Below are positions 1 to 8,086 of a DNA stretch of 21,687 nt, piece by piece; within the stretch, counting starts at the first letter, position 1; each line of letters opens with the position of its first letter. The DNA is from an uncultured Bacilli bacterium (GTDB lineage Bacteria; Bacillota_I; Bacilli_A; RF39; UBA660). The DNA lies in NCBI GenBank assembly GCA_910586195.1, contig CAJUHO010000018.1, positions 1 to 21,687 on the forward strand. Reading direction: 5' to 3'. Below the pieces are notes generated by a model that worked only from the letters and a program-made list of their open reading frames with translations, had not been told where the DNA came from and searched no databases. A program made the translations under genes and the position numbers.

Positions 1-62
1 TGATAATATTTAATTTTTCATGTATACTTTCTTTAGTAGAATATAACTTTTTCTTTTCATAT

Positions 63-83
63 CATAAAGGATTTACCTTTATG
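63..83. repeat. perfect 8-bp palindrome near left edge
   Basis: CATAAAGG and CCTTTATG form a perfect 8-bp inverted repeat around a 5-base centre (ATTTA). It lies in the non-coding stretch beyond the last gene. Neither strand has an immediate long T-run after it, so it is not a textbook terminator. It could be an operator for a minus-strand gene starting beyond the left edge, or a weak terminator of a gene entering from the left. The rest of bases 1-110 shows no convincing gene. Confidence 0.5.
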
Positions 84-110
84 AATTCCACTTTTTGAAT
101 TTTTTCATAC

Positions 111-162
111 AAAAAAATGTAGATTCTTCTGCTTTTACTCACAGATTTTCTACATTTTTTTT
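111..162. terminator. bidirectional terminator after the phosphotransferase gene
   Basis: AAAAAATGTAGA pairs with TCTACATTTTTT as a 12-bp stem around a 25-base loop, which itself holds a short TCTG/CAGA inner pairing. The A-run on one side and T-run on the other make it usable in both directions. The TAG stop of the upstream gene (150-152) lies inside the stem. The same stem sequence recurs after the BAX-inhibitor gene at about 16419-16456. Confidence 0.75.
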
Positions 163-1034
163 ATCATTTTATATACTTTCATTCCCGCCTGACCAATTTT
201 ATCCATTGGAATTTCATCAAAATATTCGCAAGAATTTATATTGTCATTTGCCCAATATAATCTCTCAAAAGAATTAATAATATTCTCACCAAAGCCTAAA
301 TCTTTTAAGTAATTTAAATAATCAAAGTATGTCTCTATTCCAATTCTTGAAATATTTTCTCTTGCAATGGTTTCTAATACCATAGTGTTGTAACAAAATA
401 AATCTGTATTGTTATCAGGATTTATAACACCACTGCTATTAGTATGATATTTCTCTGATAAAGTGCCTAAATATCTATTTCTACAAAGATAATAGGATGG
501 TGAGGGATAACCAGTTTCCAGATAAGCACTATCTAAATCCACTACATGTAATTTTCCAGTATCTCGCTCTATTAAAAAGTTATATGGATGTAAATCACCA
601 AAGTGCAAAGGCATTACATACTTTGCATTTTCTTGAACCTTTTTTACAACCTTTCCAACTTTAGATAAATAACTAAACTTTTCTTCATTCGATATCTTAG
701 GATTTTGTAGTATAAGTCCTAAGTTTTCCCCTCGTTCTAACTTAGATACAAAACCACATACCTTATCATCAATGGCAGTTAAATACTTAGGAATTACCAA
801 CTCTTCTATATCTAGCTCATCCCCCCTATCTCCTAACATACTTACCGTAAAAAGTTTATTAGCCAATGTTTCCTTATCCTGAATATATAAATACTTCAAA
901 AGATAATTCACTTCACTCCAATCCTCTTTTTGTTTCAATAGATAGAAGCTAGCCTCCGTATTCCAAATACCATTTTTAATAGGATAATTTTCTAACTTTT
1001 CAAATTGTCTACGCGTTAATGAAAGAACTCTCAT
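150..1034 (-). CDS. APH/choline-kinase-fold phosphotransferase
   Basis: A 294-residue protein with the catalytic signature of the protein-kinase-like phosphotransferase superfamily (aminoglycoside/choline kinases, CotS-like proteins). The Brenner-type loop HFGDLHPYN is at residues 144-152, with catalytic Asp147, and the metal-binding DLDSA begins at Asp166. The N-terminal lobe is divergent and lacks an obvious P-loop. An upstream ATG at 1094 is in frame, but the -10 element (1066-1071) lies inside that extension. A purine-rich RBS (AGAGGGGAAGAGGG) precedes the ATG at 1034, so I chose 1034. The gene follows the capsule locus but has its own promoter and terminator. The substrate cannot be read from sequence: a small alcohol, sugar, choline-like group or antibiotic are all possible, and a spore-coat CotS-like role is another option. 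Family fold is fairly sure; function is unknown. Confidence 0.8.
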   Translation of the reverse strand: MRVLSLTRRQFEKLENYPIKNGIWNTEASFYLLKQKEDWSEVNYLLKYLYIQDKETLANKLFTVSMLGDRGDELDIEELVIPKYLTAIDDKVCGFVSKLERGENLGLILQNPKISNEEKFSYLSKVGKVVKKVQENAKYVMPLHFGDLHPYNFLIERDTGKLHVVDLDSAYLETGYPSPSYYLCRNRYLGTLSEKYHTNSSGVINPDNNTDLFCYNTMVLETIARENISRIGIETYFDYLNYLKDLGFGENIINSFERLYWANDNINSCEYFDEIPMDKIGQAGMKVYKMIKKM

Positions 1035-1065
1035 ATATACCCTCTTCCCCTCTTTTATTGGGCAT

Positions 1066-1094
1066 ATTATACCATATAATTCTCTTTTTGTCAC
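1066..1094 (-). promoter_or_regulatory. sigma-A-type promoter of the phosphotransferase gene
   Basis: On the minus strand, GTGACA (1089-1094) is followed after exactly 17 bases by TATAAT (1066-1071), preceded by TGG, close to an extended -10. The predicted transcript starts about 25 bases before the chosen ATG at 1034. The block GTATAATATG plus CAATAAAAGAGGGG downstream of it is nearly the same as at the capsule operon promoter. Confidence 0.75.
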
Positions 1095-1113
1095 TAAAAA
1101 TCAAATACAAACT

Positions 1114-1767
1114 TTATTTTACAAAACAATTTTCTAATTCTAATGTATTTATCTCTCTACTGCCTTTTTTACCTCGAGGTGTATAACCTGAAACAACACC
1201 TGTAATAATGGCACTACTACTAGGCAATAATTCTGTACTAACCTCTTCTTTCTTTGATAAATGACATATTACATTTAGACTATACTTATGTGAACTATCA
1301 TTATAACGTAATACTACCTTATTATCCTTCATTTCTGAAATTTGTCCAGTTATTTGTACAAATTCATTGATATATTTATTATAGGTATCTTTCGGATAAT
1401 TACGAAGATCAATTGCTAAATCCAAAATATCAATCTTTTTTGCATCTACATTATATGGCATTGTCCAAAATCCAACAGTCACACCTTTTCGACCATTCCT
1501 CTGATTATATTTAATAACCTTATAACCTAATCCATAATAAACTTTACTTCCTCCATCATTATAAGTTTTCGTACAAATTGCAAAAGAAGGACTCTTATTA
1601 TAAATTTTTATATTAACAATATCAAAAGAAATCATAATAGCAATTAACACGATGAATATCAACATAATATTTAGCAACCTAAACGTTTTTTTCTCCTTCG
1701 CTGTCTCTATGTCAATTTCATTAATCCCCTCTACTTTTACAGTCGGATTACTTTTATTAAATATCAT
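1114..1767 (-). CDS. membrane-anchored protein with OB-fold-like C-terminal domain
   Basis: A 217-residue protein I cannot name. Residues 1-30 are polar and probably cytosolic, and residues 31-50 form one strong membrane segment. The remainder is predicted outside the cell. Residues about 60-105 contain a Gly/Tyr/Lys-rich stretch (GGSKVYYGLGYKVIKY). Residues about 133-217 (EFVQITGQISEMKDNKVVLR through SAIITGVVSGY to TLELENC) look like the beta-rich OB-fold 'tRNA_anti-like' domain found in many membrane or lipoprotein ORFs. Start ATG at 1767 has an RBS (AAGAGGGTG). It lies after the capsule operon terminator and has its own promoter. No hairpin follows the stop, so transcripts may run into the phosphotransferase gene. 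A role in envelope ligand binding is only inference. Confidence 0.75.
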   Translation of the reverse strand: MIFNKSNPTVKVEGINEIDIETAKEKKTFRLLNIMLIFIVLIAIMISFDIVNIKIYNKSPSFAICTKTYNDGGSKVYYGLGYKVIKYNQRNGRKGVTVGFWTMPYNVDAKKIDILDLAIDLRNYPKDTYNKYINEFVQITGQISEMKDNKVVLRYNDSSHKYSLNVICHLSKKEEVSTELLPSSSAIITGVVSGYTPRGKKGSREINTLELENCFVK

Positions 1768-1802
1768 ATCTTACACCCTCTTACTATTATCTATCTGTTA
1801 TT

Positions 1803-1831
1803 AATATACTATTACTACAATATTTGGTCAA
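1803..1831 (-). promoter_or_regulatory. promoter of the OB-fold membrane protein gene
   Basis: On the minus strand TTGACC (1826-1831) and TATATT (1803-1808) are separated by 17 bases; each matches 5 of 6 consensus positions. It sits just past the capsule operon terminator and about 36 bases before the ATG at 1767. Confidence 0.65.
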
Positions 1832-1839
1832 TAAAAAGC

Positions 1840-1863
1840 AAAAAAAAGGATTAATTAAATCCT
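1840..1863 (-). terminator. terminator closing the polysaccharide operon
   Basis: On the minus strand AGGATT-TAATT-AATCCT forms a 6-bp hairpin followed directly by a run of eight T. The TAA stop of the LytR-CpsA-Psr gene lies within the hairpin. This marks the end of the roughly 12-kb capsule transcription unit. Confidence 0.75.
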
Positions 1864-3287
1864 AATTCTTGAAAGCTTTTATTTTGTCTCATTCCCTCAA
1901 TCAGCGCACTCGCTCTTGCAACTGTCTGATCATCTGGAACCATTACATACAAAAGTCTCCCTGGCATTGAATAAGTATAATCATTTCTACCAATACCATC
2001 TAGACTAATAGATTTCACATTCCAATTTGCCATTTCATCTAGTTGACCTTTTACAAATGATTTTATAGTATCAGTGGGCATAGAAGTTTGAAATGTATCT
2101 TGAAGACTTTCTAAAATAGCAGAATAATTTGCTAATAAAACCTTAGAAGAAGATACCTTTTTAATAATAGCTGTAATAACTTCTTCTTGATGTTTTCCTC
2201 TTTTTCTATCACCCTCTGCAAACTGTTTTCTTTCTCTAGAATAAGAAAGTGCCCGAGCGCCATCTAAATGATTCATACCTGCAACAAAAGTATCGCCATT
2301 ATAGGCCGTAAAGGATATATCAGAATATACATCAATACCACCAATCTTATCTACTACATTTATAAGAGTATCAAAATTAACACGCAGATAATAATCAATA
2401 TTGGTATTTAATAAATCTGCAACTGTATTTACAGACATATGAATTCCATAAATTCCAGCATGTGTTAATTTATCCTTATTACCAGAAGTACCATGTAATC
2501 TTACATAATAGTCTCTTGGAATACTAGTTAACAATATCTCATTTTTTGTAGGATTAACAGTTAATACAATATTAACATCACTTCTTGATACTTTACTAAT
2601 AGAACCTCTTGTATCAATACCACTAATCAAAATATTAAATGTTTCCTGATTAACTTCAATATCATTAGGTGCAATTATCTCTGGTTCAATTTTTACTTTT
2701 TCTGTATAAATAATCTTCGTCTTTTTAGAAAATCCTTCTATTTCGTCATCTAACATTTCTTTATTAAAATCACTGACTAATATAGCATCCACTTTATTTT
2801 CCAATAAATCTGTTGCCACCTTCACAAAGTTGTCATTTACTTCTTCCTTAAACTCAATTTTTTCTTTTATTGCTCCTATTATTTTAGAATAATGCTCATC
2901 ATTTAAAGAATAAGTAGATATTTTTTTGTTGTTCAAATCACTTAAGTTTTTATAAGGACCTTCCTTCAATACGACAACATGATAAAGACCTTCTTCTTTT
3001 ACAGTTCCTATATTAGTAAGAAAACTATTAGTCTCTGATATTGTATTACTAGCAAAAATACTAATACCTCCAAAAAGCAATGAAAAGACACATGACAAGA
3101 TTAGAAGTATTTTATTTTTTGCCTTAAATGTTATAATTCCTAATACAATATAGATAATACCAAGCATAATTACAATAATCATCAAATACTTTGTAGGAAC
3201 TACATCTAATAAAACTAATAGAATCATCATAATAAATGTTGCAAGTAATGATAAACCATAAATGAATTTATTTATATTTTTAAACAT
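1851..3287 (-). CDS. LytR-CpsA-Psr family polysaccharide-wall ligase (CpsA-type)
   Basis: 478 residues. Three N-terminal membrane segments (about 8-28, 33-53, 58-80) are followed by an extracytoplasmic accessory region (about 90-210). A C-terminal LCP catalytic domain runs from about 215 to 460. LCP hallmarks visible are ILISGIDTRG, SDVNIVL, a PRDYYV arginine, YSRERK and a charged GDRKRGKHQ. LCP enzymes transfer undecaprenyl-linked glycopolymers to peptidoglycan. The accessory region, with VVLKEGPYKNLSDLNNKKIS and DAILVSDFN, reads like half of a periplasmic-binding fold and matches the CpsA layout of streptococci. The ATG at 3287 has a strong RBS (AAAGGAGGG). It is the last gene of the operon, 13 bases after the flippase, fitting a final attachment step. 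The accessory domain's ligand is unknown. Confidence 0.92.
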   Translation of the reverse strand: MFKNINKFIYGLSLLATFIMMILLVLLDVVPTKYLMIIVIMLGIIYIVLGIITFKAKNKILLILSCVFSLLFGGISIFASNTISETNSFLTNIGTVKEEGLYHVVVLKEGPYKNLSDLNNKKISTYSLNDEHYSKIIGAIKEKIEFKEEVNDNFVKVATDLLENKVDAILVSDFNKEMLDDEIEGFSKKTKIIYTEKVKIEPEIIAPNDIEVNQETFNILISGIDTRGSISKVSRSDVNIVLTVNPTKNEILLTSIPRDYYVRLHGTSGNKDKLTHAGIYGIHMSVNTVADLLNTNIDYYLRVNFDTLINVVDKIGGIDVYSDISFTAYNGDTFVAGMNHLDGARALSYSRERKQFAEGDRKRGKHQEEVITAIIKKVSSSKVLLANYSAILESLQDTFQTSMPTDTIKSFVKGQLDEMANWNVKSISLDGIGRNDYTYSMPGRLLYVMVPDDQTVARASALIEGMRQNKSFQELGFN

Positions 3288-3300
3288 ACAAATCCCTCCT

Positions 3301-4812
3301 TTAATTTTTCCTTTTCTTTATATAATTTAAAATATAGATAAAATTATCTGTTTTATGAAATAAAATAAGTAAAATAATATTAGGAATCAACAGCACAAGT
3401 AAAGTTTTATAACCCAATGCTATAACGATTCCTGTTGGAACCCATAAAATGGAAACTTCATAGGTGAATGCCATAACTATCAAAAATAGGAAAAGATAGG
3501 CAAGAGACTCTTTGATGTAGTTCTTATAATCTCTTTGAAATAACTTCCTATAGACATATTTAGGATAACTGTATCCCCATAGCGTAAGACTGCTGATAAA
3601 TGTTGCTATGAATACACCTGCAAGGTGTAAATACTTAACCAGAATAATACTGCAAACAATATTGATAAGCGCTTCAATTAATGGAACATAACGATCTTCA
3701 TAAAAAATCCCTGCTGCTTCTTTAAATACTGTATAACTACTTCGCATCATTGCTTGATAAAAATTGATTACTAGAGCAAATAATACAAAAATAGAAAGCA
3801 GATAATCCTTTCCAATCCATACTGTAATAAGACTATCCATAGCAACAAAAATCCCTACTCCAACAACACATGATATCCAAAAGTTAATAAATCTTATTCT
3901 TCTAAATACATCATAACTTTTTTTATGATTATCTTCTATCAAGAGATTTCCAACACTCGGTGTTAGTGCTGTAAATACTTGGGAAAATAACGTTTGTAAA
4001 GCACTTATAACCATATAATAATTAGAATATAATCCTACCGTTACTAGTCCTAAAAATTTAGAAATGATAATATTATCTGTGCCAGAAATCACAAAACTTC
4101 CAATCTTATGAAAAAACAACGATTTTATTTTTTGATAGATATCATTTACTACTTCTTTTTCAAGTGTTTTTTCTACCTTCCCTTTTAAATAAGGATACTT
4201 CTTATTCACAATGATAGCAATTAAAATATTTTCTACCAAGCGCATAAAAACTTTTATAATTAAATAAAGATAATAATCCTTCGTAAAATATAAAATCAAA
4301 ATTTGTAAACCATTTAATACAGTAAGATAGAAAATATGAACAAAACTTACAATGTAGTTCTTCTGATCTGCATACAAAATACTTCTTTTATAAGAAAGTA
4401 AATAAGAAAAAATAATATCCAGAACGAATAGCAAATAAATTCCAATAATATTGACATCTACTGTTACCTCCTTAATAAAAAAAGGAAGAAAAGGAATTAA
4501 AAAAATAGAAAGTATGAATATAATAAGGGCAATAAGATAATAAGCCTTTTTATAAAACTTCATTAATAATTTAATAGTATCTCTATCATTGCTGGCAAGT
4601 GGCTTATATAAATGATAAATAATAGCAGAACCTATGCCAAGTTCTACAATCCCTAACATAGAAACAATATTAGTAAACAGTCCATTAATTCCTAGGTATT
4701 CCGCTCCAAGAATACGTAAAAAGAAAGCTTGTGCTATAAAGCCAATTAGGATTGTTATAATATTAACAATAAATGCCACTATCATATTTATACTTGCTTT
4801 TTTTGTTCTCAT
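3301..4812 (-). CDS. Wzx-type polysaccharide flippase
   Basis: About 503 residues, with roughly 12-14 hydrophobic membrane segments along its whole length, typical of the MATE/MVF superfamily polysaccharide transporters (Wzx/RfbX). Family-like features are an N-terminal NIITILIGFIAQAFFLRILG segment, then LGINGLFTNIVSMLGIVELG, and a central GTDNIIISKFLG. It would move the lipid-linked repeat unit from the cytosolic to the outer membrane leaflet. An in-frame ATG exists at 4887, inside the preceding gene. The RBS AGAAGGTGATTCT directly precedes the ATG at 4812, giving a 13-base gap after the upstream stop, so 4812 is preferred. It stands between a glycosyltransferase and the LCP ligase in the operon. 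The transported sugar cannot be predicted. Confidence 0.9.
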   Translation of the reverse strand: MRTKKASINMIVAFIVNIITILIGFIAQAFFLRILGAEYLGINGLFTNIVSMLGIVELGIGSAIIYHLYKPLASNDRDTIKLLMKFYKKAYYLIALIIFILSIFLIPFLPFFIKEVTVDVNIIGIYLLFVLDIIFSYLLSYKRSILYADQKNYIVSFVHIFYLTVLNGLQILILYFTKDYYLYLIIKVFMRLVENILIAIIVNKKYPYLKGKVEKTLEKEVVNDIYQKIKSLFFHKIGSFVISGTDNIIISKFLGLVTVGLYSNYYMVISALQTLFSQVFTALTPSVGNLLIEDNHKKSYDVFRRIRFINFWISCVVGVGIFVAMDSLITVWIGKDYLLSIFVLFALVINFYQAMMRSSYTVFKEAAGIFYEDRYVPLIEALINIVCSIILVKYLHLAGVFIATFISSLTLWGYSYPKYVYRKLFQRDYKNYIKESLAYLFLFLIVMAFTYEVSILWVPTGIVIALGYKTLLVLLIPNIILLILFHKTDNFIYILNYIKKRKN

Positions 4813-4825
4813 AGAATCACCTTCT

Positions 4826-5866
4826 TTATTGGTAGAGTTGATTAAATAATTTTCTATTATGATCAACATCAAATGGATTATTAGCAAACTTTTGTGTCTC
4901 TCTTATCGCTTTTTTCTTTTTTATAGTATTTAACCAAACTTTTTCACAATCTATTGGTAAATAGACTATTTTATCTGATATTTTCGTCTCCCTTGGCAAA
5001 GTAGAAGATGCTAGTGTATAAAGTCCATTCGCCTGACTTTCTATAAGGGAGATGCCAAATCCTTCTGTAATAGAAGGGAATAAAAAGATATCCATTGCTG
5101 ATAAGTAAGGAGCAATATCATCTATAACCCCCGTAAAAATCACACGATGCTCTAATTTATGTTCTTTCAAATATTTTTGATAATCTTCCCTCAATTCTCC
5201 ATCCCCTACCATCATTAAAATATACTTATCATCTAGTCTATTTAATAATTGGAATAAGAAATAATGATTTTTTAAATAACTAAATCTTCCTACTGTTCCC
5301 AATACAACCTGTTCCTTTTTTATTCCATATTTTTCTCTTACACACTCTCTTTTTAATACATCAAATTGGTACGTTTTAAGGTCAATAGGATTATAGATAA
5401 TACGAAACTTCCCTTTATATAAATCTTGCCCTGCACTTTTACTACAAGAGACCTTTATAGTTGCATATTTTTCTACACCATTTTTGAAAAAAATACGATA
5501 AAACTTTTTTATGATATTAGCAGTAACATTATCTATTCCATGACAATGACTAATTCTTACATCAATATGGTTTTTATAAGCACACTTTAAAGGAATATAA
5601 TTATACTTATTAAGATGTGTATGAATAACATCAAAATGGTTCTTCCTCAAATATGTCGATAAATAACGATAGAACTTATATTTATGTGTTAAATTATAGG
5701 GACTTTTTACTATCTTGATATTTTGAAACTTTCTAATACATTTATCATCAGAAGGATTCAAATACATAATAGTAACATCATAATTTTCAGCATCAATATA
5801 GTGAAGTAATACTTTTTCAACACCACCATTATGAAATCCATAAATAATGTGTAAAATCTTTTTCAT
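4826..5866 (-). CDS. GT4 family glycosyltransferase (EpsF-like)
   Basis: 346 residues, two Rossmann halves of the GT-B fold. The N-terminal domain has the glycine motif HNGGVEKV (12-19) and IHTHLNKYNY. The C-terminal domain starts at about 185 with GRFSYLKNH (193-201). The donor-binding EX7E motif is at Glu268 and Glu276 within TEGFGISLIE. It should be a retaining nucleotide-sugar transferase building the repeat unit on undecaprenyl pyrophosphate at the cytosolic membrane face. Its RBS (AAGGAG) lies in the last codons of the polymerase gene, six bases away, so translation is probably coupled. It resembles the gene at 7027-8073, including the TLP segment after the EX7E motif, suggesting an old duplication. 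Sugar specificity is unknown. Confidence 0.9.
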   Translation of the reverse strand: MKKILHIIYGFHNGGVEKVLLHYIDAENYDVTIMYLNPSDDKCIRKFQNIKIVKSPYNLTHKYKFYRYLSTYLRKNHFDVIHTHLNKYNYIPLKCAYKNHIDVRISHCHGIDNVTANIIKKFYRIFFKNGVEKYATIKVSCSKSAGQDLYKGKFRIIYNPIDLKTYQFDVLKRECVREKYGIKKEQVVLGTVGRFSYLKNHYFLFQLLNRLDDKYILMMVGDGELREDYQKYLKEHKLEHRVIFTGVIDDIAPYLSAMDIFLFPSITEGFGISLIESQANGLYTLASSTLPRETKISDKIVYLPIDCEKVWLNTIKKKKAIRETQKFANNPFDVDHNRKLFNQLYQ

Positions 5867-5872
5867 ATAAAA

Positions 5873-7030
5873 CTACTCCTTCAACAAATCAATATGATAG
5901 GCAAAACAAAAGATATAAATAAAGGAACTAAAACTATAATACTCTGTAAGCATCATCATAAGATAACAGAAAATAGTCCATCCAATTAAAAAGTAACAAG
6001 AATGATTTTTATTTTGTTTTAACTTCTTATATATCATGATTATCATAGTAACGATGAGACCAATATATAAGGCTCCTCCCTGATAAAGAAATTCTAACAG
6101 TTGATTATGAGAATATGCTCTAATAGAGAGAGATTTAGAATAACGATATGCAGTATATTCTACCCCATAACCAATAAAGGGACTTCCCTTAACGCACTTC
6201 ATAATATAATCCCAAATATAAGTTCTCCCAGTAAAGGTAATATCACGTTTTAAGATATCCACAATAAAATAAGAAAAAATATTTTGAAATCGCATAACAA
6301 CAATAGATATAAATAAAGCAATATACGTAAAGAAGGCATTTTTCATATTACAGAATTTTAAATTTGTTAACCTCTTTTCAAAAAATTTACCAAATAAATA
6401 TAATAAAATTCCCACAACTCCTGTAGCAGACCAGCAAAGGACAAGAGAGGAAATGGCCTCAACTTCCAAAAGAACAAAGATCATACGATGAGAACTTTTG
6501 GTAATTTTTTTATAAAAATCCATCAAAAATAATAATAATAAAACGTAAAGAACCAAACTATTTTTATTTCCTAAAAACCAATGTCTAATTGTATCATAAT
6601 TTACAGTACTCAAATAGATTCCAGAAGGAAAACGTAAAATTGTAAAAAAATTAATAGTAATTAAAATCGTTAATAGAGTAATAAATGCCTTAAAAAAAAT
6701 TCTCAAATTCTGCTTTAATCCAGACTCCACTAATACACAAATAGTAAATAGTGTAACCATATTTTCAACAGCAACCACTACATTACCATTTTTTAAGTAA
6801 GTAATTACTAAAAGAAATAATTGCGAAAGTGTTACAATTGTTGTAAATTTACTAATTTTTCTTGTACGAAGTATATAAAAGAAAGCATAGAAGAAGGCAA
6901 AGACTTTTAATACAAAGTATAATTTTGTTCCAAATGTAGTTGTTAAATTAATATATTCAGAAGGAAAAAAGGGAAATAGTAATACAAGATATAATATAAA
7001 ATATGCGACATTTTTTTTATTTAATTTCAT
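5873..7030 (-). CDS. Wzy-type O-antigen/capsule polymerase
   Basis: 385 residues with about ten hydrophobic membrane segments and a large loop before the last ones. The Wzy_C/O-antigen ligase signature is seen in order: TFTGRTYIW (265-273), PFIGYG (284-289), then SHNQLLEFLYQGG (307-319). The arginine in the first block and the His-Asn in the last match positions conserved in this family. It would join lipid-linked repeat units outside the membrane after flipping. The ATG at 7030 overlaps the preceding stop in an ATGA arrangement, with RBS GAGGTGG inside the upstream gene. A ligase rather than a polymerase is formally possible, but the Wzz, Wzx and LCP neighbours favour polymerase. Confidence 0.87.
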   Translation of the reverse strand: MKLNKKNVAYFILYLVLLFPFFPSEYINLTTTFGTKLYFVLKVFAFFYAFFYILRTRKISKFTTIVTLSQLFLLVITYLKNGNVVVAVENMVTLFTICVLVESGLKQNLRIFFKAFITLLTILITINFFTILRFPSGIYLSTVNYDTIRHWFLGNKNSLVLYVLLLLFLMDFYKKITKSSHRMIFVLLEVEAISSLVLCWSATGVVGILLYLFGKFFEKRLTNLKFCNMKNAFFTYIALFISIVVMRFQNIFSYFIVDILKRDITFTGRTYIWDYIMKCVKGSPFIGYGVEYTAYRYSKSLSIRAYSHNQLLEFLYQGGALYIGLIVTMIIMIYKKLKQNKNHSCYFLIGWTIFCYLMMMLTEYYSFSSFIYIFCFAYHIDLLKE

Positions 7031-8073
7031 GATACCACCTCATATAACTTTTCTATTTTCTCTATAAATGTAGAATAGGAATAATCCTTCAAATCATAAT
7101 TTGAACGTTTTAACAAAGTCCTTTCTATCTTTTTACACCATATCTCTTCTTCTAATGGCAATCGATTAACATAAGGAATAATAGGAAGTGTATCACTAGA
7201 AAAACAGATAAGTCCATTTGCCAGTGCCTCTAGTAGGCAAATCCCTAATCCCTCATGATGAGAGGGAAATAAAAATAAATCAAACATATTATAAAAACGA
7301 TGCACGTCTGTTTTTCCGCCTAAAAATAGTACATGGTCTGCAAGACCTAACTCTCTGACTCTTCTCTTTAACTCTTCTAACAGTGCTCCTTCGCCAATCA
7401 ACACTAACTTTACATTCTTATTTTTTTTCATATAAAGTCTTAAAACTTTTAATAAAAACACATGATTCTTCACAGGATCTAATCTTCCCACATGTCCCAG
7501 TACAATAGTATTGGGCAGTATATGATACTTCTTTCTTAATGCTTCTCGTTCCGTTTGATTGAATTTATGATTTTCTAGATGAATGGCATTACAAATAACC
7601 TCAAACTCTGTCCGAAACATCCACTTTCCAGCTTCACTACTACAAGCAACTTGATGAGTATGGCATTTAGCAAGAAAGGGTTTTAATAGGTTGTGAAGAA
7701 AAGTATGCTTGGTATAGGAACAATGAGAATGAACAATAACTTTTTTGACTTTACATAATTTTGCAATAATAATGTTACAAAGAATACCACAATCACTAGC
7801 ATGTTGATGAACAATGTCATAATGTCCCTCTTTTATTATTTTTCTTAAAATACTCACATGTTTTATGAAATGCTTAGTAATACTAGGAACTACATAAATA
7901 TGACACCCCAGTTCTAACAACTCTTTCTGATAAACTCCACAATCATTATAAACAACCAAGTCTAATTGATACTTCTCTCTATTAATAGAGCGAATAATAT
8001 CCATAAATACTTGCTGTTGACCCCCAGGATCTACATTATTATTAATATGTAAAATTTGCACCCTTTGTTTCAT
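7027..8073 (-). CDS. GT4 family glycosyltransferase (EpsF-like)
   Basis: 348 residues with GT-B architecture. The N-terminal glycine-rich motif DPGGQQQVFMDI (15-26) is followed by VHQHASDCG and VHSHCSYTKH. The C-terminal domain has GRLDPVKNH (196-204) and the EX7E pair Glu274/Glu282 in HEGLGICLLE. This is the pattern of B. subtilis EpsF and similar capsule glycosyltransferases. The ATG at 8073 is preceded by AATAAAGAGGGGAAAAGT, the RBS context that recurs in this operon. It ends with the only TGA stop in the window, in a 4-base overlap with the polymerase start. It should add a sugar to the growing lipid-linked unit; donor and acceptor are unknown. Confidence 0.9.
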   Translation of the reverse strand: MKQRVQILHINNNVDPGGQQQVFMDIIRSINREKYQLDLVVYNDCGVYQKELLELGCHIYVVPSITKHFIKHVSILRKIIKEGHYDIVHQHASDCGILCNIIIAKLCKVKKVIVHSHCSYTKHTFLHNLLKPFLAKCHTHQVACSSEAGKWMFRTEFEVICNAIHLENHKFNQTEREALRKKYHILPNTIVLGHVGRLDPVKNHVFLLKVLRLYMKKNKNVKLVLIGEGALLEELKRRVRELGLADHVLFLGGKTDVHRFYNMFDLFLFPSHHEGLGICLLEALANGLICFSSDTLPIIPYVNRLPLEEEIWCKKIERTLLKRSNYDLKDYSYSTFIEKIEKLYEVVS

Positions 8074-8086
8074 ACTTTTCCCCTCT

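Noticed and set aside
7027..7030. Recoded TGA (Trp) as in mycoplasma-type genetic code
   Set aside because: TGA is a stop in only one of 18 genes, but Trp codons checked in the long genes are TGG and no in-frame TGA interrupts them. The TGA here fits a usual ATGA stop-start overlap.
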